A DNA stretch of 64,000 bases from Bordetella genomosp. 12 (lineage in GTDB: Bacteria; Pseudomonadota; Gammaproteobacteria; Burkholderiales; Burkholderiaceae_B): assembly GCF_002261355.1 (NCBI RefSeq), contig NZ_NEVU01000001.1, forward strand, positions 806,001 through 870,000. Direction: 5' to 3'. The position numbers and the translations under genes are program-made. The number at the start of each line of letters is the position of its first letter. The first letter of the stretch is position 1. Shown one piece after another: positions 1 to 7,340 of the stretch. The notes under the pieces are model-generated. The model was not told the origin of the DNA and did no database searches. It saw nothing but the letters and a program-made list of their open reading frames with translations.

Positions 1-66
1 TTCGAGGAGGGCATCCCGATGGGCAGCCTGTGGTTCAGCAATCATTTTGGCATCGGTAACCCATGA
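1..66 (+). CDS. C-terminal end of an upstream gene, possibly an AAA ATPase
   Basis: An open frame enters from the left edge and ends at TGA 64-66; only 21 residues are visible, finishing SNHFGIGNP. Its stop overlaps the start of the next gene (ATG at 63), so the two are translationally coupled and belong to one operon. DUF4276/TOPRIM-like proteins such as the next gene are commonly encoded just after an AAA or SMC-like ATPase, and the tail motif GSLWFSN is compatible with the end of such an ATPase. That identity is inference: no nucleotide-binding motif lies inside the window. It could be any partner protein. Confidence 0.45.
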   Translation, partial: FEEGIPMGSLWFSNHFGIGNP

Positions 67-701
67 GCTACTTCGAAGTGTTGGTCGAGGGCGGCTCTGA
101 CGTGCCGACCCTTCGGGAGATTCTGACTCGCAAATTTAACCTGGAAGAAGACACGCACTTTCGGATTCATCCACACAAAGGGCGTGGAAAGTTGCCGGGA
201 AATGTGTTGGCACAACCAGACCCGAAGCATCAAGCATTGTTGGAGCAGCTTCCTGCAAAACTGCGCGGATTTGGTCGGTATCTAGGTGATGACTCTTGCG
301 TACTTGTTGTCCTGGACGCGGATGACACTCCCCGCGATGAGCTATTGGCCAGCCTACAAGCAATGCTGGAGCAGCTACCAACGCGGCCTCGACGGGTGCT
401 ATTTCGTCTCGCCATAGAGGAAACCGAAAGTTGGTTCATTGCGGACGAAACTGCGATTCTTGCTGCGTTTCCGAAGGCCAAAGTGCAGAGGCTCCGCAAT
501 ATCGAGCCAGACGCGATAGTTGGCGCATGGGAGACTTTGGCCGATGCTTTGGGGGTCAACAAGCATTTGGTGACTGGCGCGGACAAGTATGCTTGGGCGG
601 AGGCTATTGCACCGCACCTCGACCTTGATAACCCTCGCTCACCCAGCCTCAGAGAGTTGGTTGATGGCGTTCGCCATGAAGTAGCGTTGGATGCAGTATG
701 A
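63..701 (+). CDS. DUF4276-family (TOPRIM-like) protein, probable defence-module partner
   Basis: A 212-residue protein with the layout of DUF4276: an N-terminal LVEGGSD segment (residues 8-14), a central hydrophobic strand ending in acidic LVVLDADD (about 80-87), and IEETESWFIAD (about 118-128), matching the family's usual E-x-W-x-x-AD region. These acidic residues form a TOPRIM-like metal site in related proteins, so a nuclease-type effector role is plausible. It is coupled to the gene ending at 66 and its own stop overlaps the next start at 698 (ATGA), so three reading frames are stacked. ATPase plus TOPRIM-like pairs are known in anti-phage systems (PARIS pairs an ATPase with a DUF4435 protein; OLD/Gabija are related). 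Its function here is inferred. Confidence 0.65.
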   Translation: MSYFEVLVEGGSDVPTLREILTRKFNLEEDTHFRIHPHKGRGKLPGNVLAQPDPKHQALLEQLPAKLRGFGRYLGDDSCVLVVLDADDTPRDELLASLQAMLEQLPTRPRRVLFRLAIEETESWFIADETAILAAFPKAKVQRLRNIEPDAIVGAWETLADALGVNKHLVTGADKYAWAEAIAPHLDLDNPRSPSLRELVDGVRHEVALDAV

Positions 702-911
702 GTCAAATCAAAGCTGTCGAAGCGCCCATCATCAGTTCGCTCATTCGATGAGCCGAAGTTTCACCGGCGCACGGAAGATGCGACGCGACCACAAAAGCGC
801 GAAGGCCGTCGCCCTGCCAGCGACTTCTTTCGCGTGCCGGAACACGCCGGTCGCGGAAAGAAGGCAAAGAAGCAGACCGTACTGTTCGACCAGGATACGA
901 AGGACATGTAA
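698..911 (+). pseudogene. Small third gene of the module, frameshifted
   Basis: An ATG at 698 overlaps the stop of the DUF4276 gene as ATGA, the arrangement of a real coupled gene, but the frame stops after 17 residues at TGA 749-751. Coding-like sequence continues in the +1 frame from about 744 (FDEPKFHRRTEDATRP) to TAA 909-911, ending in a lysine-rich tail and LFDQDTKDM. A single frameshift would join the two parts into a basic protein of about 70 residues. I do not recognise the family. It may be a decayed gene, a programmed frameshift or a sequencing error. Confidence 0.35.
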
Positions 912-1123
912 TGACTCAGCGAACGTGGCTCAGGTGATGCGGCCAAAGCGAAGAATGGCCCGGGTATTCGCGTTGTATGCGTGGTAGTGGGGTGCTTTGG
1001 GAGCGTAGAGTGCCGTGGTTGATTCGGGAGCGGTACGGTATTGCAGATGGTGCGAGCGTTGAGGATTTAATTTCTGCGACTGCTATCAGTGCAGTTGAGG
1101 CTTCTGAGAAAAACAAAAAATAA
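911..1123 (+). pseudogene. Interrupted small ORF
   Basis: The ATG at 911 overlaps the preceding stop (TAATG). The frame reads eight residues to TGA 935-937, then resumes in the same frame to TAA 1121-1123. The last part (RERYGIADGASVEDLI, about residues 36-51) looks like true coding sequence. An internal ATG at 977 would give a free-standing 48-residue ORF. Another frame (SGDAAKAKNGPGIRVV, about 930-975) also looks coding, so at least one frameshift is likely as well as the stop. The family is not recognised. I read it as gene decay at the island edge. Confidence 0.3.
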
Positions 1124-1209
1124 TTTGAGCTACATAAAATATAAATTTGCTTGGTACTGTGCAATATCATAATATCTAGTTGGTTAGATGGGGGCGCTCT
1201 GTCATGTAA

Positions 1210-1380
1210 TCTGGGAAACCTGTTCGAATTTTCTTGCCTGATGCTACGGTCTCAGGTATTCGTCACGTGGAAATGGTAAATGGAACGGAGCGGATGCTGG
1301 CCTGTCCACGTAATCGATTGGATGACTTAAAGAGTCGGCCAGAAACTGCTAAGCGTACGGCCATGGCATCGGTGTGCTAA
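1210..1380 (+). pseudogene. Truncated N-terminus of a GIY-YIG nuclease family protein
   Basis: The frame between TAA 1207-1209 and TAA 1378-1380 encodes a segment reading KPVRIFLPDATVSGIRHVEM and then a CPRNRLDDLKSRPETAKRT stretch. From memory this matches the conserved start of a bacterial GIY-YIG nuclease-like family (typically R-x-FLxDG-x-x-xGxR-x-AEI followed by PRxRLxxLxxRPE and RTG-Y-L). The reading breaks exactly where the GIY-YIG core should begin (after KRT), and no ATG precedes the segment, so this is a fragment lacking its catalytic domain. It sits directly upstream of the SRA-HNH gene, suggesting one restriction gene replaced or invaded another. Confidence 0.5.
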
Positions 1381-1383
1381 AAA

Positions 1384-2271
1384 ATGAAATCTAAGCAAAT
1401 CTTCGGGCATGTTCCAGGCGTTTCGGTTGGAACGACTTTCGATTCTTATAAACAAATGAATCTGATTGGGGTCCACCGTTCGGCAATGGGAGGAATCTCT
1501 GGACCAGGATCTGTTGGTGCCGATTCTATTGTTATCTCGGGAGGCTACGAAGATGATGAGGATATGGGGGACGTTATTGTTTATACCGGTCAGGGAGGGC
1601 GAGATGATTCGGGTAAACATGTCAAAGACCAAGAGCTAACTCGAGGTAACTTGGCGTTAGCTGTGAGTGAAAAAGAAGGTCTGCCACTCCGTGTGATCAG
1701 GGGAAAAGACCCTAAGAGCAAATTCTCTCCCAAACATGGTTACCGATACGATGGCTTATTTACAGTCGCAAGTCATTGGCATGAAATCGGAAAAAGCGGA
1801 TTTAGAGTGTGGCGGTTTCGGCTTGAAAAGATTGATGGTGTATTCGATGTTTCGACCAAGACTGAGGCTGACGTATCTTTGGGCGCAGGTAATCCAAAGC
1901 CAGAGCGTAAGTTGGTCATCGCGCAAAGGGTAGTGCGTGATACGACGTGCTCTAAGGAAATCAAGCGACACTATGATTATCACTGTCAGGTATGCAATGT
2001 GAGGCTTATGACGGCGTCTGGGCCCTATGCAGAGGCTGCCCATATTAGACCGTTAGGAAACCCCCACAATGGTCCAGATACCCCAGAAAACATCATTACC
2101 TTGTGTCCAAATCATCATGTGATGTTCGATCTAGGTGCTTTCTCGATAGAAGAGGATATGACGTTGGTTGGTGCTGACGGTGTTCTTACAGTGAAAAAAG
2201 GGCACGAAATCAGTAAAGAGTACTTGAAGTATCATCGCGACCATTATTTTGATCGGATTAAATACGACTGA
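1384..2271 (+). CDS. SRA (YDG)-HNH modification-dependent restriction endonuclease
   Basis: A 295-residue protein in two parts. Residues 5-160 form an SRA/YDG domain (FGHVPGVSVGTTF, the GIS-GP segment, ISGGYEDDED, IVYTGQGG, and YDGLF at 122-126), a fold that flips out 5-methyl- or 5-hydroxymethylcytosine. Residues 196-250 form an HNH nuclease: CxxC at 201-204, AAHIRPLG at 218-225, N236, and CPNHH at 241-245. The fusion is a known type IV-like architecture that cuts modified, usually foreign, DNA. The gene appears intact, begins three bases after the stop of the GIY-YIG fragment, and is visibly AT-richer than the metabolic genes that follow, consistent with horizontal acquisition. Confidence 0.9.
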   Translation: MKSKQIFGHVPGVSVGTTFDSYKQMNLIGVHRSAMGGISGPGSVGADSIVISGGYEDDEDMGDVIVYTGQGGRDDSGKHVKDQELTRGNLALAVSEKEGLPLRVIRGKDPKSKFSPKHGYRYDGLFTVASHWHEIGKSGFRVWRFRLEKIDGVFDVSTKTEADVSLGAGNPKPERKLVIAQRVVRDTTCSKEIKRHYDYHCQVCNVRLMTASGPYAEAAHIRPLGNPHNGPDTPENIITLCPNHHVMFDLGAFSIEEDMTLVGADGVLTVKKGHEISKEYLKYHRDHYFDRIKYD

Positions 2272-2678
2272 TTGGATTGGTATTTTTATTGTCGTGTCGA
2301 GGACGAGTCTTAGGGGCAGTGCGACCATAACCCTGTTTTCAGTGCCGATTTGGATTGGAGAAATTACAGTAGTCCTGCCGGGAAATTCGATGGGTCATAC
2401 ATTTTCGTGTAGGGATTTTCGCCAGTTTTATCGGATGCGAGGGAGACCGCGGTTCGGCCTACGGGCAGCTCTGCTCGGGCTACCGAAAGCTTGGGGCGTA
2501 TAGCTGGCGCTCGTGCTGGATTCGCGATCTTTGATTCACGGCATCTGGCGAGTTTCCCCCTTGCGACACATTTAGAGGAGACGCTCAAGTTCTCTTGAGC
2601 ATCCCCCCAGAAGACGGGGCCCGAGGAGCGATCTGGCAGTTCGTTTCCGACGGACGTCGCCCGGTCTCGCAGCGGCGT
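2272..2678. other. Non-coding junction between defence remnants and catabolic operon
   Basis: About 400 bases between the plus-strand SRA-HNH gene and the end of the minus-strand TTT receptor gene. Short open frames exist on both strands but none has a recognisable domain or good ribosome-binding site. The composition moves from AT-rich to the GC-rich background across this stretch, as expected for an island boundary. I see no tRNA, direct repeat or integrase marking an attachment site. Confidence 0.5.
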
Positions 2679-3659
2679 TTAGTCGATAACAGCACCCGAT
2701 GCCCGCACCAGCTTGCCCAGGCGCTCATATTCCTCATTCGAAAAGGTGCGCAGGCCTTCGCGGGTGGTCGGTGCAGGTTGAGCGCCCCGTTCTTCCAGTT
2801 GTGCGCGAACCGTCGGGTCAGCCAAGACTTTTCTTACTGTCGCGTTCATCTTGTCCAGTACCGCTGACGGAGTGCCCTTAGGTGCATAGAGGGCGTCCCA
2901 AGCAAAGAACGAGTACCCTGGAACGCCTGCCTCCGCCACCGTCGGGATATCAGGATTGGAGGCTAACCGTTCATCGGTCGTCACGGCCAATGCACGCAGA
3001 CGTTTCGCCTTAATCTGTGGCGCCACATTGGGCATGACATCGATGAGGAGCGAGAGTCGCCCTCCCATGAGATCTGTCATGGCGGCAGCCCCCCCCTTGT
3101 AGGGGATGTGGACGATATTAACCCCCGTCATTTGTTTTAGCAGCTCACAGGCCAGATGGGACGTGGTCCCATTGCCTGCGGAGCCACAGGTCAAGACACC
3201 GGGCTTGGCTCTTGCGGCAGCCAAGAGATCAGTCAGATTCTGGTACGGTTCGTCGGGGTTGACGACAACGGCGGCAGCAATTGTTGTTAGTCTCGAAATG
3301 GGTTCGAAATCGGTGCGCGAGAAACCGGTGTTCTTATAGAGCCAGTGATTGATAGCTTGTGTGCCGTTGGTCGCGTAGGCCAAGGTGTAGCCATTAGGTT
3401 CGGCACGCGAGGCCGTGGCGCTACCAATGTTGCCCCCCGCTCCAGGTCGGTTTTCTATCACGATCGTCTGGCCCAGTTCTTGCATGATGGGCCCGGCCAT
3501 TAGCCGTGCGAGAGTGTCAGCACCTCCGCCTGCGGGGAAGGGCACGATCATGTTAATGGAGCGACTGGGCCAGGTTTCCGCGCTGCTGGGCGAGGCGAAG
3601 ACCATACAGCTTACGATACTGGCCGCCCATAAGGCAGCGCGGGATTTGGTGCGTTTCAT
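2679..3659 (-). CDS. TTT-family (Bug) solute-binding receptor
   Basis: A 326-residue periplasmic receptor of the tripartite tricarboxylate transporter family. An N-terminal signal peptide ends near SSAETWPSRSI. The mature part begins with the family signature IVPFPAGGGADTLARL, followed by VIENRPGAGGNIG and the ligand-loop motif HIPYKGGAAAMTDLMGG. It is the last gene of the minus-strand aromatic operon, 82 bases after hpaI, so it probably captures the substrate or an intermediate. No TctA/TctB membrane genes are in the window, so it must work with a transporter encoded elsewhere, as is usual for the expanded Bug families of Bordetella and its relatives. The ligand is unknown. Confidence 0.9.
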   Translation of the reverse strand: MKRTKSRAALWAASIVSCMVFASPSSAETWPSRSINMIVPFPAGGGADTLARLMAGPIMQELGQTIVIENRPGAGGNIGSATASRAEPNGYTLAYATNGTQAINHWLYKNTGFSRTDFEPISRLTTIAAAVVVNPDEPYQNLTDLLAAARAKPGVLTCGSAGNGTTSHLACELLKQMTGVNIVHIPYKGGAAAMTDLMGGRLSLLIDVMPNVAPQIKAKRLRALAVTTDERLASNPDIPTVAEAGVPGYSFFAWDALYAPKGTPSAVLDKMNATVRKVLADPTVRAQLEERGAQPAPTTREGLRTFSNEEYERLGKLVRASGAVID

Positions 3660-3741
3660 GCTTTAGTCTCCTCGATTTCGGGTATTGGCCTTATCCCGGC
3701 CTTAGTGTTTATGAGCGGCCGATGAGTTTCAGCCTTTGGGG

Positions 3742-4539
3742 TTAGTAGATGCCTGCGGTGCCGCTTGAGGCTGAGCGCCCGTGGCGTGCAGCGAGATCTG
3801 TCGCCGCTCGTGCTAGTAGCGTGGCGTCCACACCGACCGCAGTGAAAGCGCAGCCGCATTGGATGTAGCGTTCTGCGAGTTGATGATCGCTTGTCAGGAT
3901 TCCTGCTGCCTTGCCTCCTTTGCGAATACTGGCAATGGCGCTCTCTATGGTCTCCTGGATCACGGGGTGATTTGGCTGACCAAGATAGCCGTAGTCTGCC
4001 GCCAGATCTGCCGGCCCGATAAATACTCCGTCCACGCCGTCCACGTCGCAGATCTCGTCCAGTGCCTCAATGCCGCGGCGTGTTTCGACCTGCACCAACG
4101 TACAAATAGTCGCTTCGACTTCGGCCAAATACCTGGGTAACCGATTCCAACGAGATGCCCGGGCCAGGGCGCTGCCTACGCCTCGTACTCCCATAGGTGG
4201 ATAACGCATGGCCGCTACGGCAGCTGCCGCCTCTTGGGCACTCTGAATCATGGGGACGAGTAAGGTACGAGCCCCCAAATCAAGCAGGCGCTTGATCTCC
4301 ACCGGGTCATTCCAGGCGGGTCGTACCACCGGCTCTAGTGGGTATGCCGCGAGGACTTGCAGCTGTGTCAGGATGCTGTCCAAGGTGTTGGGAGCATGTT
4401 CGCCATCGATGAGCAGCCAGTCGAAACCGGCGCCTGCGACCACTTCGGCAGCGTAGCTATTGGCCAGGCCCAGCCACAGGCCAATCTGCGACTCGCCACG
4501 CAATAGCGCAGCCTTAAAGGTGTTGTCGGGGGTGCGCAT
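3742..4539 (-). CDS. hpaI: 4-hydroxy-2-oxoheptanedioate aldolase
   Basis: A 265-residue class II pyruvate aldolase cleaving 4-hydroxy-2-oxoheptanedioate to pyruvate and succinate semialdehyde in the homoprotocatechuate pathway. It follows E. coli HpaI closely over its length, with [27 protein letters not shown], the catalytic-arginine region [17 protein letters not shown], and the metal-site region [14 protein letters not shown]. An in-frame ATG further upstream (4701) lies inside hpaH and is not used; ATG 4539, five bases after the hpaH stop, gives the family length. Its presence with hpaH but without hpaB-hpaG is unusual and suggests that the two enzymes serve a C7 product of a different ring cleavage. 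Confidence 0.92.
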   Translation of the reverse strand: MRTPDNTFKAALLRGESQIGLWLGLANSYAAEVVAGAGFDWLLIDGEHAPNTLDSILTQLQVLAAYPLEPVVRPAWNDPVEIKRLLDLGARTLLVPMIQSAQEAAAAVAAMRYPPMGVRGVGSALARASRWNRLPRYLAEVEATICTLVQVETRRGIEALDEICDVDGVDGVFIGPADLAADYGYLGQPNHPVIQETIESAIASIRKGGKAAGILTSDHQLAERYIQCGCAFTAVGVDATLLARAATDLAARHGRSASSGTAGIY

Positions 4540-4544
4540 GGGAG

Positions 4545-5351
4545 TTACTCGAAGCGGCAGCTGACGGTGCCCAAAGGACCGTAGTCGACATAGAAAACGT
4601 CTCCCCGCTCGGCATAGACTGGGCGCGTGAACGAGCCGCTGAGAATAATCTGGCCGCTTTCCAAAGCGACGTCGTGGTCGGACAGCCGGTTGGCCAGCCA
4701 AACGACGCCATTGGCGGGGTGATTCAAGACGCCCGCGGCGAGCCCCGTCTCTTCGATTACCGCATTTCGCGAGAGGATCGCACCCACCCAGCGCAGATCA
4801 ATGTCATTCACTTTAACGGGCCGCCCGCCCAACACCACGCCGGCGTTGGCCGCGTTATCGGCAATCGTATCGAAGACTTTGCGAGGGCGGCGTGACTCGG
4901 GGTCGATCTGGTGGGAGCGCGCGTCGATGATCTCTAGCGCTGGGATGACATAGCGAACGGCATCCAGAACGTCGAATAACGTGACGTCAGGGCCACGCAG
5001 CGGTCTGTCGAGGATGAAGGCCAACTCTACCTCCAGCCGGGGGACGATGAAGCGATCGCGGGGGATTGCCGCTGCCTCTGTGAATATCATGTCATCGAGC
5101 AGGGCACCGAAGTCCGGTTCGTCGATCTGTGAGGACAGTTGCATGGCGCGCGATGTGAGCCCGATCTTGTGGCCGACTAGACGGCGCCCCTCGGCTTGTT
5201 TGATTTCAAGCCAACGGCGCTGGATAGCGTATCCGTCGGCGATGTCCATATCAGGATGATCCAGCGAGATCTGGCGGATCTGCGTACGAGTGCGTTCAGC
5301 CTCGTGCAGGCGGTGCGCGATCGCGTCAACGGTAAGGGCGTTCAAGGCCAT
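4545..5351 (-). CDS. hpaH: 2-oxohept-4-ene-1,7-dioate hydratase
   Basis: A 268-residue fumarylacetoacetase-fold hydratase, nearly collinear with E. coli HpaH (267 residues). Motifs: [35 protein letters not shown] (metal-binding acids), [10 protein letters not shown] and [12 protein letters not shown]. It adds water to 2-oxohept-4-ene-1,7-dioate to give the substrate of HpaI, encoded immediately downstream. The close match separates it from the shorter-substrate hydratases of catechol meta-cleavage (MhpD/XylJ). It belongs to the operon running from 12169 to 2679. Confidence 0.92.
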   Translation of the reverse strand: MALNALTVDAIAHRLHEAERTRTQIRQISLDHPDMDIADGYAIQRRWLEIKQAEGRRLVGHKIGLTSRAMQLSSQIDEPDFGALLDDMIFTEAAAIPRDRFIVPRLEVELAFILDRPLRGPDVTLFDVLDAVRYVIPALEIIDARSHQIDPESRRPRKVFDTIADNAANAGVVLGGRPVKVNDIDLRWVGAILSRNAVIEETGLAAGVLNHPANGVVWLANRLSDHDVALESGQIILSGSFTRPVYAERGDVFYVDYGPLGTVSCRFE

Positions 5352-5381
5352 GGTTGCTCTCGATGAAAAGGGGAAGAAAGA

Positions 5382-5795
5382 TCAGCGCAGCTCAGGTGGC
5401 AAATGACGTTTGCTGGTCCGGCTGGTGAACCGCCATCCCTCGGGGGTAAGTCGCAACTCATCCATGCAGGAGCGGATCGCGACCAGGCGGGGGGCTTCAT
5501 CGCCCCGGCGGCCGTCGTAGGCGACTAGGTAAAAATGCACTTGTACGCGGTCGGAAGCCGTCATCTCAGCTCGCAAGTTGCTGACGATGTGAGCAGTCTC
5601 ACGCGCGGGATCGCGCTGTGCCAACGCTGCAGCTACGCCTGCCGGGCCTACCAGAGCTTGTCCTTGGCGATGCCAGATGCCATCGTGGTCCATGAGAGCC
5701 GCAACGGCCTCATGGCGGCGCTGATCCAGCGCTGCAAAGAAGTTCAGTACCTGCTCGCCAGCTTGCTGGCGGAGGGGAAGAAGCGCATCACTCAT
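5382..5795 (-). CDS. SnoaL-like / NTF2-fold small protein
   Basis: A 137-residue protein of the SnoaL/NTF2 alpha+beta cone fold: an N-terminal helix (VLNFFAALDQRRHEAVAALM), a short strand with DGIWHRQG, and C-terminal strands with SCMDELRLTPEGWRF. Such proteins act as small hydratases or isomerases, or as structural relatives of Rieske oxygenase beta subunits. The start overlaps the reductase stop as ATGA (5792-5795), so expression is coupled to the oxygenase. The operon already has a proper beta subunit (8645-9136), so this is probably an accessory enzyme acting on a pathway intermediate. Its substrate is unknown. Confidence 0.7.
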   Translation of the reverse strand: MSDALLPLRQQAGEQVLNFFAALDQRRHEAVAALMDHDGIWHRQGQALVGPAGVAAALAQRDPARETAHIVSNLRAEMTASDRVQVHFYLVAYDGRRGDEAPRLVAIRSCMDELRLTPEGWRFTSRTSKRHLPPELR

Positions 5796-7012
5796 ATCGG
5801 TACTCCATGCTCAATTTCTGTATCGCAGACCTGGAAGTTATCGTCAGGAGGGACAGCGCTTTGTTCGACCCATTTTCTAGCTGCTCGGAACTCGCGGCCG
5901 GCATCGATCCCGACGGCGACGACCGCCGCGCCTTCGGTGCTTTGACCGATGAAAAGTTGTCCGCCGTTGCTCAGGCGCTTCGAGATGGTTCTACGCGCTA
6001 GGCCTGGAAATCCGGAGATTTGGATTAAATGGTCGTATTGCTCGGACCAAAGCAGCGGTATGGGCGTGTATTTCACGTCCTGGCCCAGCATTGCCTGTGC
6101 TGCCGCCACGCCCTGATCTTGCGCGTTCTGCCAAGATTCCAACCGCAAGCCCTGGGTTGATCGGGGGTGAGCAAGCAAGGCAACGTCGCCCGCTGCAAAA
6201 ATGTGAGGATCAGAGGTGCGGCAGGCGCCGTCTACGCGAACGCCGCGAGCGCAGTCCAGCCCTGCTTCGCGTGCCAATTCATCATTAGGCGTCATGCCGA
6301 CGGCCAGCAAGACTAGGTCGGCCTCGAGGGGTGGGCCTGCGCTTAACACTGTTTCGATCCCGGCGGCGCTGCGGCTCAGGCCGGTAACGCAGCAGTTAAG
6401 ATGTACTGTGACTCCGGCGGCTTCGTGCCGGCGCTGCAGATATGTCGAAACCGGGAGCATGACGCTGCGGGAACACAGCCGTGGCGCTGCTTCGATTATC
6501 GTGACTTCGCAACCCAGCGCACGGGCGGTCGCGGCCGCCTCTAGCCCGATCCACCCGCCACCGATGATCGCCACCCGTGCGCGGGCATTGAACGCCTGGC
6601 GTAAAGCTATTGCATCGTCGATCGAGCGCAACACGCAGGAGTGCTCAATGCCAGGGATGAGCGGTCTGAAAGGGCGACCACCTGTGGCTAAAAGGAGTTT
6701 TTCGTACGTGATGTATCGGCCGTCCGCGCATTGCACGCGGCGAGCTGCGGGATCGATCATCTCGACCCTTAACTGCGGCAGGAACTCGATGCCGTGCGTG
6801 TGCATTTCTGCTTTGCTCAGCAGTTCAATGTCGTTGGTAGAGGTGGTTCCTGTAATCAGGCCTTTTGACAGCGGCGGGCGTTCGTAGGGGTAGTGCGGCT
6901 CGACGCCGCACAACACGATACGGCCAGTGTGGCCTTGCTCCCGTAGTGTGCGGGCCGCCCATGCGCCCGTCTGGCCGGCGCCCACGATCAGCATTGTGTT
7001 TGAATTGCTCAT
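5792..7012 (-). CDS. FAD-dependent ferredoxin reductase of the Rieske oxygenase
   Basis: A 406-residue class II pyridine-nucleotide-disulfide-type reductase. An FAD-binding VGAGQTGAWAA lies near residues 10-20, an NAD-binding IGGGWIGLEAAATAR near 150-165, and the second FAD signature with AAGDVALL near 275. A C-terminal reductase domain (about 320-400) contains PLLWSEQYD. It passes electrons from NAD(P)H to the Rieske ferredoxin encoded just upstream, whose stop overlaps its start (ATGA at 7009-7012). It resembles the reductases of toluene, biphenyl and salicylate hydroxylase systems that lack a plant-type [2Fe-2S] domain. Confidence 0.9.
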   Translation of the reverse strand: MSNSNTMLIVGAGQTGAWAARTLREQGHTGRIVLCGVEPHYPYERPPLSKGLITGTTSTNDIELLSKAEMHTHGIEFLPQLRVEMIDPAARRVQCADGRYITYEKLLLATGGRPFRPLIPGIEHSCVLRSIDDAIALRQAFNARARVAIIGGGWIGLEAAATARALGCEVTIIEAAPRLCSRSVMLPVSTYLQRRHEAAGVTVHLNCCVTGLSRSAAGIETVLSAGPPLEADLVLLAVGMTPNDELAREAGLDCARGVRVDGACRTSDPHIFAAGDVALLAHPRSTQGLRLESWQNAQDQGVAAAQAMLGQDVKYTPIPLLWSEQYDHLIQISGFPGLARRTISKRLSNGGQLFIGQSTEGAAVVAVGIDAGREFRAARKWVEQSAVPPDDNFQVCDTEIEHGVPI

Positions 7013-7338
7013 GCCGAATCGCCGAGGAGAAACACGGTTCCATCCTCAACGCGCACGTCGTAACAGCGGAGGGGGGTCGTTACCGGGGGGCATTGTGGCT
7101 TGCCGCTGGAGATATCAAAGACACCCTGATGTAGCGGGCACTCGATGGTGCCGTCTTCTACCCAGCCCTCAGCCAAACTGGCATTTCCATGGGGGCACTT
7201 GTCCTGAGTGGCGCAGATCCGACCTTGTAGGTTGTAGAGGCAGACCGCCTCGCCGTCGAGCGTTACGCGTAGGGTCTGCGTGTCGGGAGATATGTCTTTG
7301 ACGAGGGCTACCGGCTGCCATGTTTTTGCTTCCGCCAT
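7009..7338 (-). CDS. Rieske [2Fe-2S] ferredoxin of the oxygenase
   Basis: A 109-residue soluble Rieske ferredoxin with the cluster ligands C48-x-H50 (KCPHG) and C67-x2-H70 (ECPLHQG), 16 residues apart as in bacterial three-component oxygenases. It shuttles electrons from the FAD reductase to the oxygenase alpha subunit. It begins two bases after the alpha-subunit stop and overlaps the reductase start by four bases, so alpha, ferredoxin and reductase are made together. A ferredoxin of this type could also be a nitrite-reductase small subunit, but the neighbours exclude that. Confidence 0.92.
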   Translation of the reverse strand: MAEAKTWQPVALVKDISPDTQTLRVTLDGEAVCLYNLQGRICATQDKCPHGNASLAEGWVEDGTIECPLHQGVFDISSGKPQCPPVTTPLRCYDVRVEDGTVFLLGDSA

Positions 7339-7340
7339 GA

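Noticed and set aside
1175-1235. A tRNA-like stretch (TTGGTTAGA followed by CTGTCATGTAATC and GTTCGAAT).
   Set aside because: No acceptor or T-stem pairs can be formed and the second half is in frame with the GIY-YIG-like peptide, so the similarity is accidental.
2364-2588. A 74-codon minus-strand ORF downstream of the SRA-HNH gene.
   Set aside because: It has no recognisable domain, and neither its start context nor composition supports coding; left as part of the non-coding junction.
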